Assembly (NCBI RefSeq): GCF_015694425.1 | Contig: NZ_JADQDN010000003.1 | Location: forward strand, 396,681 to 460,680 | Length of the DNA stretch: 64,000 nucleotides | From: Microvirga terrestris | GTDB lineage: Bacteria > Pseudomonadota > Alphaproteobacteria > Rhizobiales > Beijerinckiaceae | Reading direction: 5' to 3' | Shown here: piece by piece, positions 36,554-43,569 of the stretch | Layout of the letters: each line of letters starts with the position of its first letter | Position numbering within the stretch: position 1 is the stretch's first letter | Translations under genes and position numbers: made by a program | The notes under the pieces: generated by a model | Told to the model about the DNA's origin: nothing | The model's database searches: none | Seen by the model: the letters and a program-made list of their open reading frames with translations, nothing else

Positions 36554-37126
36554 TCAGATGGGCCCTCGCGGGACATCATGCCAGTAATCCCGCATCTCCT
36601 GTTCGCGCCTGCGGTCGGGCCAGACCGTATCGTCGCCGTAGAAGGCTGGCGCTCCCTGCACTTGCGCCTCGGTCACGTCGGTGCGATAGCCTTCGAGCTC
36701 CTTGTCGTAGGAGAGCTTGTCCCATGGGATCGTGCGATGATGGACGCCCATCCCGAAGAAGCCCCCGAAGGTGACGTCGACATAGAGGACGCGGCCGCTC
36801 ACCTTCTCGATCAGGAGACGCTTGATCGTGCCGATTTGCCGTGCGTGCGGATCGTAGACGGCGGTGCCTTCCACCCGGTCGCTCTCGATCACCGGATGGG
36901 ATAAGGCAACGCGGTTGACGGGCCCCCAGAGATAGAAGCCGTTCTCCAGGATTCCGGCCGCCACGACGGCGCGGCTGATGTCCTGGTTCCATTCCTCATC
37001 GGGACCGATCTGATGCGCGAGGGCCCATGGCCCCAGATCGGCCGGCAGGGTGTCGCCCGTGGAGATCTCGGTAAATCCGCGCAGACCCGGCTCCGCCCTG
37101 GATTGAAACACATAGTAGGTTCTCAT
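36554..37126 (-). CDS. PRC-barrel domain protein
   Basis: 190 residues. The central part (about 85-150: ESDRVEGTAVYDPHARQIGTIKRLLIEK, GRVLYVDVTFGG, GVHHRTIPWDKLSYD) is a PRC barrel like that of photosynthetic reaction-centre H subunits and RimM. In this order such proteins are usually stress-induced and soluble. The N-terminal 75 residues are not recognised. GGGGAGG precedes its ATG. Confidence 0.82.
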   Translation of the reverse strand: MRTYYVFQSRAEPGLRGFTEISTGDTLPADLGPWALAHQIGPDEEWNQDISRAVVAAGILENGFYLWGPVNRVALSHPVIESDRVEGTAVYDPHARQIGTIKRLLIEKVSGRVLYVDVTFGGFFGMGVHHRTIPWDKLSYDKELEGYRTDVTEAQVQGAPAFYGDDTVWPDRRREQEMRDYWHDVPRGPI

Positions 37127-37340
37127 GAGCGCCTCCCCTGCAACAGGATCGATCGCACGCCCCCTTTATGCATGAGCGGACATGACGCCTGCTCATGCGG
37201 CGATTGTAGACCTCATTCGCTCGCCATCAAACAGGGAACATCATGTCGCAAGGTGGCGGCTTGCATCGTTGGAGGAAAGGTCGTTCGATGGTAAGCTCAA
37301 AGATGAGCGAAGTGGGCCTCTCATTGCGGGGAAGGAACTG

Positions 37341-37616
37341 GTGGCAGACTTGGCGATATCCTTGCTGGTCGTCCTCGCGGGCGCCGTCGGAATGCTCCTC
37401 CTGCTCCTGACCTGGTTCGGCAGCCGCAGCATCACGCCCGAGATCGAGGACGATCTCGATCCGATTCTGGGACACAAGGATCCCACGGCCATCTATGAAT
37501 CGCTTGGGCCGTTCATTCCCATGCCGGCGCACCTGAAGACGAGCGATCAGATGGTCGATTGGATGACCAGGGAACTGCCGAAGCTGACGGCCGAAATCGC
37601 GAATCCGCGCAGCTGA
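37341..37616 (+). CDS. Small membrane protein with one transmembrane helix
   Basis: 91 residues from a GTG start at 37341, which has GAAGGA about 5 bases upstream. One hydrophobic helix at the N-terminus (LAISLLVVLAGAVGMLLLLLTWF), then a polar tail with PEIEDDLDPILGHKDP. The frame is open from 37182, but that part has a poor codon pattern and no ribosome site. Family not recognised. Confidence 0.5.
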   Translation: MADLAISLLVVLAGAVGMLLLLLTWFGSRSITPEIEDDLDPILGHKDPTAIYESLGPFIPMPAHLKTSDQMVDWMTRELPKLTAEIANPRS

Positions 37617-37649
37617 ACAAACGGCTCGGCGATTCGTCGTGGTGGAAAT

Positions 37650-37766
37650 TCAGGGAAACATCAGGGCCGATATCACGATGCTGGCACCGTAAGCCATGGC
37701 GATCAGAAGCGGTGCGATCATGGCGGCCGAGGCAAGCAGGAAGACCGACAAGCTGAGACTGCGCAT
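37650..37766 (-). CDS. 38-residue hydrophobic small protein
   Basis: Reads MRSLSLSVFLLASAAM then IAPLLIAMAYGASIVISALMFP: a single likely transmembrane helix pair in 38 residues. The start ATG at 37766 has a strong AGGAGGGA ribosome site 5 bases upstream, which is the main support. It converges on the 91-aa gene 33 bp away. Too short to assign; it could be a small membrane regulator or toxin-like peptide. Confidence 0.5.
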   Translation of the reverse strand: MRSLSLSVFLLASAAMIAPLLIAMAYGASIVISALMFP

Positions 37767-37844
37767 GACTTCCCTCCTGGTCAAGATACCCGCAGCCTAA
37801 CCGGAACCGTGACCGCAACATGGCGCAACCTTGGCTAAATGCGA

Positions 37845-38020
37845 AATGTCTCCGATCCCGCTTGCGCTTCGGACCCGAAAGTGGATTTGCACTTTTGGGA
37901 TCCATCCGATGCTGCTTCTTGGATGAGCGCATCGTTTGGTGCGGACCCGAAGGGCCGCGCTAGCGAAAACCGGGTCCACGTTTCGCTAGCGCGGCCCGCC
38001 GTGTCCGCACGATGCGCTCG
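37845..38020. repeat. Hyphomicrobiales dispersed repeat with 95-bp nested inverted repeat
   Basis: The leading segment (CTTCGGACCCGAAAGTGG, GCACTTTTGGGATCCATCC) resembles a repeat common in Bradyrhizobium/Methylobacterium-type genomes. The core (37925-38019) folds as nested stems: GAGCGCATCG / CGATGCGCTC outside, GTGCGGAC / GTCCGCAC, and a perfect 17-bp inner stem GGGCCGCGCTAGCGAAA (37952-37968) / its complement (37981-37997). It sits just past the DUF454 gene and could end its transcript. Confidence 0.75.
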
Positions 38021-38022
38021 TC

Positions 38023-38412
38023 TCAGGCTTCCGGGATCCGGTCCTCCAACCTGTCACGCGGTGACGGGCGAGTGGCGATGAAGAGCGCAACGCTGCCCAT
38101 GATGATCGCGAGGACAACTGGCAGGATAGCGCTCTCGCTCAGCCACAGGATGAGCCCGTAGGAGACGGCCAGCATGCTCAGAGCCATGATCTTGGCACGC
38201 AGCGGAATGGCCCTCTGATCGCGCCATGTGGTCAGCAGATGGCCAAATCGGGGATGGCTGTAGAGCCGCTCGGCCAGAGCCGGGTTCGAGCGGGCAAAGA
38301 ACCAGACGGCGAGGAGAACGAAGGGCGTCGTCGGAAGAACCGGCAGGAAGATCCCGATCACGCCGAGGCCAAGGCTCGCATAGCCCAGACAGAGATAGAG
38401 TTGGCGCATCAT
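38023..38412 (-). CDS. DUF454 family inner-membrane protein (YbaN-like)
   Basis: 129 residues with four hydrophobic helices. LYLCLGYASLGLGVIGIFLPVLPTTPFVLLAVWFFARSNP is the DUF454 signature, followed by HPRFGHLLTTWRDQRAIP. No biochemical role known for the family. Starts considered: tandem ATGs at 38412 and 38409 after GGAGAG; an in-frame TTG at 38430 is less likely. Confidence 0.88.
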   Translation of the reverse strand: MMRQLYLCLGYASLGLGVIGIFLPVLPTTPFVLLAVWFFARSNPALAERLYSHPRFGHLLTTWRDQRAIPLRAKIMALSMLAVSYGLILWLSESAILPVVLAIIMGSVALFIATRPSPRDRLEDRIPEA

Positions 38413-38536
38413 CCGGCTCGGGCTCTCCAAGGTTTGCAGGAGCGATCATAACGCCGGTCGGCATGATCGGTGCCGGCGGCACTCGATTGACGCGATCTTT
38501 CCCGCCTCCGACAGAGAGGATGTCTGTACAATTGAA

Positions 38537-39829
38537 TCAGCCGCCCAGTGCAAGCTCCACCCCGGCTGCGATCTCCAGCAGCCGTCTATCCTCTCCGTGG
38601 CGCGCCACCAGCATAAGGCCCACCGGGCGCTCATAGCCGGCAACGGGCAGCGAGATCGCCGTGAGGTCGAACTGGTTGCAGAACATCGGGTTGCGCAGGA
38701 TGTGCCAGTCCGTCTTGTTGTAGAGCCTGTCGTCAGCCTCCAGCGGTGCGATCAGGGGCGCCGAGACGGCCGTCGTCGGCAGCGCCAGCACGTCGACCGG
38801 GAACAGCCGCTCATCCATGGCGGCCCCCAGCGCCCGACGCATGCGAATCATGCGGATGTAGACCGGTGCGGGAACGGTGCCGCTGCGTGCAATCGACCAG
38901 CGTACGCGCGGATCGATTTCGACAGCCTTGGTCTCCAGCCAATCCGCATGAACTTCGGAGGCCTCGATGGACGCGATGGAGGCTGCGGCGGTAGTCTCCG
39001 TCATGGCCGTAAGCAGATCGTCGATGCTATGGTCGTCGATCTTTGCCCCAGCCTGCGACAGGCGGCTCAAGGCCTCCTCGAAAGCCTGCTCCACCATCGG
39101 CTCCGTATCCGAGAAAAGGCGTCCGCGCGGAATGCCGATTCTCAATCCTGAAAGGGGATATGGCTTCACGGTCCACGGCTCTTCGCCGGCCATGATGGCA
39201 TCCGTGGAGGCGCAGTCCTGAACGGAACGCGCGAGCGGCCCAACCGAGTCCAACGATGGCGAAAGAGGGAACGCCCCGTCCAGAGGCACCCGATGGGCGG
39301 TCGGCTTGAACCCGACCACCCCGTTGAGCGCTGCCGGAATGCGCACCGACCCGCCGGTGTCGCTGCCGATGGAGATCTCGCTCGTGCCCTCCGCCACGGT
39401 GACCCCAGCCCCCGAGGATGATCCGCCCGGAATGCGCAGGGGATCGGCCGCATTGCCCGGGGTGCCGTAATGCGGGTTGAGGCCGAGCCCCGAATAGGCG
39501 AACTCAACCATGTTGGTCTTGCCGAGAATGACGGCGCCCGCCTGGCGCAGGCGGCGGACGATGACGGCATCCCTCGTCGCCGGAGGCCTGTCGCGCAACG
39601 CAATGGAGCCGGCAAGCGTGGTCTCGCCCGCCACATCGAACAGATCCTTGATCGAGACGATCGCTCCGTCGAGCGGGCCTAAGGAAACGCCCGCATCCCG
39701 GCGGGCATCGGCCGCGTCGGCAGCCGCACGGGCGGCGTCGCGGTAGAGGCGGACGAACACCCGCTCGTCGGCGGCTCGCGCGTCCAGACGCTGCAGGATG
39801 GTTTCGAGCTTGTCGCGAATGGTCGGCAT
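38537..39829 (-). CDS. Amidase signature family enzyme
   Basis: 430 residues with the Lys-cisSer-Ser triad: Lys61 in VSIKDLFD, Ser137 in GGSSSGAG and nucleophilic Ser161 in GSDTGGSVRIP. This family hydrolyses amide bonds of varied substrates; the sequence does not say which. The frame is complete and the length is usual. It is followed, 80 bp apart, by the sensor kinase at the end of the long regulatory operon, so no functional link is implied. Confidence 0.9.
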   Translation of the reverse strand: MPTIRDKLETILQRLDARAADERVFVRLYRDAARAAADAADARRDAGVSLGPLDGAIVSIKDLFDVAGETTLAGSIALRDRPPATRDAVIVRRLRQAGAVILGKTNMVEFAYSGLGLNPHYGTPGNAADPLRIPGGSSSGAGVTVAEGTSEISIGSDTGGSVRIPAALNGVVGFKPTAHRVPLDGAFPLSPSLDSVGPLARSVQDCASTDAIMAGEEPWTVKPYPLSGLRIGIPRGRLFSDTEPMVEQAFEEALSRLSQAGAKIDDHSIDDLLTAMTETTAAASIASIEASEVHADWLETKAVEIDPRVRWSIARSGTVPAPVYIRMIRMRRALGAAMDERLFPVDVLALPTTAVSAPLIAPLEADDRLYNKTDWHILRNPMFCNQFDLTAISLPVAGYERPVGLMLVARHGEDRRLLEIAAGVELALGG

Positions 39830-39909
39830 TGAGGCACCGCATGGTTCAGCTTAGCGCTTCGAAACCATGGGCGCTGGACCCATGGTCTTCTGTCAAGCAG
39901 GACGATTGA

Positions 39910-42057
39910 TCAGGACGCATAGCGCTGCCGGGTCTCATCAACATCGTCGGTATCGGTGACCATGGTGGCGATCGGGAAGGTGATCACGCAGCGAACGCCT
40001 GCCGGAGCGAAATCGAGCTTGATCTCGCCCCCGAGCTGCTGCGCCAGGCCGCGCTGGATGAGCTTGGTTCCAAAGCCCTGGCGCTCCGGCTGCTTCACGG
40101 TCGGACCGCCGCTCTCGACCCATTCGACGAGGAGCGAGGGCGGAGCGCTTCCGGACGTGACGGCCCACATCACGTGAACCTTTCCGTCCGGAACCGAGAG
40201 GCTGCCGTATTTGACGGCATTCGTCGCCATCTCGTGAATGGCGAGCCCCAAGGCCAGCACCGCGCTCGGCTGAAGGTTGATCCTCGGCCCCTTCAGGCGG
40301 ATGCGCTGGCGCATGGCGTCCTGGTAGGGATCGAGCTCGCTCTTGAGCACATCCTCCAGGAGCGCGCCCTGCCACTGGGTGTTCGTCAGAAGATCGTGGG
40401 TCTTGGCGAGCCCGTGCAGGCGATCCATGAAGGCGTTCCAGGCCGCAGGATCCGTGTTCTCGGCCGAACGGCGCGTCAGCGAGGCCACGGATTGCACGGT
40501 CGCCAGCGTATTCTTCACACGATGATTCAGCTCGCGCAGCAGAAGCGCCTGCCGTTCGTCGGCAAGCTTGCGCTCGGTGATTTCCTGCGAGACGCCGACC
40601 ATGGACAACTGGCCGTTTGCGCTCGTCCGCGTCCGCCCGCTGACACGGATCCAGTGCTCGCTCTCGTCACGCCAGATCGCGCGATACTCCACATTCAAAT
40701 CCGTGTTGGTCGCAATCGCCTGCGCCACGGCCTCGGCCTGCATGGCGCGGTCGTCGGGATGAATGGACGAGACCAGATCCGCGTAAGTGAACGGCTCGTC
40801 GCGCCTGCGGCCGAAATGGGCCCGGCAGGTAGCGGAGGTGATGAAGGAGCCTGTCTCCGGCGTGAACTCCCAGGAGCCGAAATGCCCCGCATTGAGCGCC
40901 AGGCGCAGGCGGGCCTCGCTTTCCGCGATCTGCGAGAGAACGTCATCCCGGTCGCGCTCATGCTGGCGGATATCCGCCGACGCTTCTGCCAGCGCCGTCT
41001 TGATCGTGTCGAATTCCAGAACCTGCGTGGTGTCCGGTCCGGAGATCTCCTCCCGGCGGCCGAGCGCCTGGGCGGCCGCAACGAGCTGGTCGACGGGTCT
41101 CGCAATCGCGCGCGACAGAAGAGCTGCCAGGAGCAGGCCGAGGAGAACGACCCCGGCCAGGATCGTGAGCCAGAAGAGGGCGCGCTCGATCGATTGTGCC
41201 AGTTCCGAAGTCGGGATGCTGATGACGAAGGTCCAGCCATAGGCCGGCGACCGGCTGAAATAGGTGCGCACCGCAATGCCATCGAGCGTGACGCTCTGGA
41301 GAACGCCCTCGGAGGACGCCGCAAGAGCCTCCTGGACATTGGCGCTGGCCGGCTGGCCCACGAACCGCTCCGGCGCGCGGGACCGGGCCACGATCCGCTT
41401 GCTGCGGTCGAGGACCGCGGCGTTCCAGCCATCGGCGATCCTCTGGTCGCGGATGATGTCTTGAAAAGTCTCGGGAGTGATGGCGAGCGACAGGATGTAG
41501 GCCACCCTCCCGTCGATGATGACGGGGACGTCGATGTTGATGAGGCGCTGTCCGGTCAGGGAACCCGTGTGGAGATCCGATACATGAGGCTTGCGGGTTT
41601 CCTTAACCTGCCGAAGAGCATCCGGCCGGTTGCTGTCCGGCAACCGAACGCCATAGGGCACGCGGGTGTTGAAGATGGCGCGGCCGCTCGGCTCGAAGAG
41701 AGCGATCCAGGACGGATTCGCGAGATCGACATCCTTCACCCGGTTGTAGAAGCTTTCGAACCCGCCACTGGCCAGGGTCGGCGATTGGGACAGGATCCGC
41801 AGCGCCAGCACCGATTTGTCGATTTCCCGGTCGAGCAGCAGGCTCAAGGCCCGGGCGGTTTCCTGCATGCGCTGATCGACGGCCTGCTGCTCGGCCCTGT
41901 AGCCCGAGTAGAAGCCGCCCGTCGCTACCAGGATGATCGGCAGCGAGATGGTGAGCACCAGCCCCCAGAGAATCTGGCGCAGGGATATCCTGGCTCCTCC
42001 GGGAAAGCCCATAGCCGCCTGGGCAGTGTTCGTTCCGGCCATGGGTTCCCGCGCCAT
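39910..42057 (-). CDS. Membrane HWE/HisKA_2 sensor histidine kinase with dCache-like and PAS domains
   Basis: 715 residues. N-terminal transmembrane helix (QILWGLVLTISLPIILVATGGF), a periplasmic double-Cache-like sensor (about 60-270) with NIDVPVIIDGRVAYILSLAI, second helix FWLTILAGVVLLGLLLAAL, HAMP (SRAIARPVDQLVAAAQALG), PAS (HFGSWEFTPETGSF), then kinase: LNHRVKNTLATVQSVA with the phospho-acceptor His and WVESGGP, the W-x-E box of the HWE family. Last gene of the predicted osmF-to-kinase operon, 4 bp after the receiver-kinase gene. Signals small molecules or redox to the nearby receiver. Confidence 0.87.
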   Translation of the reverse strand: MAREPMAGTNTAQAAMGFPGGARISLRQILWGLVLTISLPIILVATGGFYSGYRAEQQAVDQRMQETARALSLLLDREIDKSVLALRILSQSPTLASGGFESFYNRVKDVDLANPSWIALFEPSGRAIFNTRVPYGVRLPDSNRPDALRQVKETRKPHVSDLHTGSLTGQRLINIDVPVIIDGRVAYILSLAITPETFQDIIRDQRIADGWNAAVLDRSKRIVARSRAPERFVGQPASANVQEALAASSEGVLQSVTLDGIAVRTYFSRSPAYGWTFVISIPTSELAQSIERALFWLTILAGVVLLGLLLAALLSRAIARPVDQLVAAAQALGRREEISGPDTTQVLEFDTIKTALAEASADIRQHERDRDDVLSQIAESEARLRLALNAGHFGSWEFTPETGSFITSATCRAHFGRRRDEPFTYADLVSSIHPDDRAMQAEAVAQAIATNTDLNVEYRAIWRDESEHWIRVSGRTRTSANGQLSMVGVSQEITERKLADERQALLLRELNHRVKNTLATVQSVASLTRRSAENTDPAAWNAFMDRLHGLAKTHDLLTNTQWQGALLEDVLKSELDPYQDAMRQRIRLKGPRINLQPSAVLALGLAIHEMATNAVKYGSLSVPDGKVHVMWAVTSGSAPPSLLVEWVESGGPTVKQPERQGFGTKLIQRGLAQQLGGEIKLDFAPAGVRCVITFPIATMVTDTDDVDETRQRYAS

Positions 42058-42061
42058 CGTG

Positions 42062-43111
42062 CTAGCTCACGTCCTGAGCCGGCATGGTGACGCGCACGAG
42101 GGTCGCCGGCTCACCCGGTGGCCATTCCACATGGGCATCGAGCTGGCGCGACAAAGCCTTGAGGACCGTGCCGGACGCGCCGTTCTGTGCCGCCTGCTTC
42201 TCCTCCGGGCTGAAGGCATCGTCCGAGAGCTGGAACAGGAGAACCCCGTCCCGAATGCGCAAGGTCAGCTTCAGCTTGCCATGGCGTTCGATGTAGGCGT
42301 GGCTGAGAGCGTTGACGACGATCTCGTTGAACAGGAGCGCGATGGGCGCCGCCTTGGCGGCCTCCACCTCCACGTTCTCGACCTCGAATTCCGGCGTGAT
42401 CCTCACCCCGGGAATTGCGGCGGTCAGTTCCTGGCAGAGACCCTTGGCGAAGCTTGAGGCATCGAAGCGCGCAGATCCCTTGCCGTCGTAGAGATCGCGA
42501 TGGGCCGCGGCCAGCGCCTGCAGGCGCTCCCGCATGCGGCCGAGCACCTGCCGGGTCTGATCGTCCTCGGCCTGACGGATCTCGATCCCGATCAGGGACA
42601 GGAGGAGCTGGAGATTGTTCTTCACCCGGTGGTCGAGCTCGTGCAGAAGCGCCGTCTGCTGCTCGAGAAGCGTCTGAAGGGCATCCTGCGCATGGCGCTT
42701 GTCGGCCCGCTCGCGGGCTTCGGCGAGTGCCCGCAGAACGGTACCCGGGAGCCGGTCGAGGCTGTGCTTGAGCACATAGTCCGTGGCGCCGCGCTTCAGG
42801 GCTTCGACCGCCACCTCCTCGCCGAGCGCCCCGGACACGAACACGAAGGGCGTGCCGGGGGCCCGCGCCTGCACGATCTCCAGCGCGCTCAACCCGTCGA
42901 AGGCCGGAAGCCTGTAATCGGCCAGGATGATGTCCCAGCCCCCGTCCTGCACCGCCCGGGCGAAATCGGCCGCCGTATCGACGCGCTCCGTCGCGACGGT
43001 CAGGTCAGCGGAGGCCAGAGCCTCCGTGACCAGCTCAGCATCGAGCGCGCTGTCCTCCAGGAGGAGGATGCGCAGCATCGGGCCGGACTGAGGACGGTCC
43101 TGCACGCTCAT
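42062..43111 (-). CDS. Receiver-HisKA_2 kinase fusion protein with degenerate ATP box
   Basis: 349 residues. N-terminal receiver with phospho-acceptor Asp65 (LADYRLPAFDG), then a HisKA_2-type dimerisation helix LDHRVKNNLQLLLSLIGIE with His161, then an ATPase-like domain. The N-box reads LLFNEIVVNALSHAYI, but the glycine box that normally reads DxGxG is SDDAFSP, and no second glycine loop of usual form follows. It may be a weak or dead kinase that acts as phosphotransfer or adaptor. 8 bp after the single-domain receiver. Confidence 0.82.
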   Translation of the reverse strand: MSVQDRPQSGPMLRILLLEDSALDAELVTEALASADLTVATERVDTAADFARAVQDGGWDIILADYRLPAFDGLSALEIVQARAPGTPFVFVSGALGEEVAVEALKRGATDYVLKHSLDRLPGTVLRALAEARERADKRHAQDALQTLLEQQTALLHELDHRVKNNLQLLLSLIGIEIRQAEDDQTRQVLGRMRERLQALAAAHRDLYDGKGSARFDASSFAKGLCQELTAAIPGVRITPEFEVENVEVEAAKAAPIALLFNEIVVNALSHAYIERHGKLKLTLRIRDGVLLFQLSDDAFSPEEKQAAQNGASGTVLKALSRQLDAHVEWPPGEPATLVRVTMPAQDVS

Positions 43112-43119
43112 CGGCAGCG

Positions 43120-43569
43120 TTACTCTCCGTGGCGCCGCGGGGGCGGTTCGTTGAGGATGGCCCAGAACACGCCGAGATCTTGGATCGCATCGAAGAACTC
43201 GCGGAAGCCCACCGGCTTCACCACGAAAGCGTTCACCCCGAGTTCGTAGCTGCGCACGAGGTCGCTCTCCTCCCGCGAGGAGGTGAGCATCACGACCGGG
43301 GTCTGCCTGAGATGCGGATCGGACTTCACCTTCTCCAAGACCTCCAACCCATCCACCTTCGGCAGCTTGAGGTCGAGCAGGACCACGGCGGGGTCGCTGG
43401 TGTTGCGGCTCTCATGCGCACCGCGGCGATAGAGAAAATCGAGCGCTTCGGCGCCGTCTCGCACGATGACGACCTCGTTGGCGAGCTGGCTCTGCTCCAA
43501 GGCCGCCAGGGTCAGTTCAAGATCCTTCGGGTTGTCCTCAACCAGCAGGATCGGCTTCAAGTCCGGCAT
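43120..43569 (-). CDS. Single-domain response regulator (Rcp1-like) of the bacteriophytochrome
   Basis: 149 residues, one receiver domain: acidic pair ED at 11-12, phospho-acceptor Asp66 (VVLLDLKLPKVDG), Thr96 (MLTSS) and Lys118 (VVKPVGF). Its ATG follows the bphP stop with no gap (TGAATG), so it is the expected cognate receiver of the phytochrome. A C-terminal tail GVFWAILNEPPP is that of phytochrome-linked Rcp receivers. Confidence 0.92.
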   Translation of the reverse strand: MPDLKPILLVEDNPKDLELTLAALEQSQLANEVVIVRDGAEALDFLYRRGAHESRNTSDPAVVLLDLKLPKVDGLEVLEKVKSDPHLRQTPVVMLTSSREESDLVRSYELGVNAFVVKPVGFREFFDAIQDLGVFWAILNEPPPRRHGE

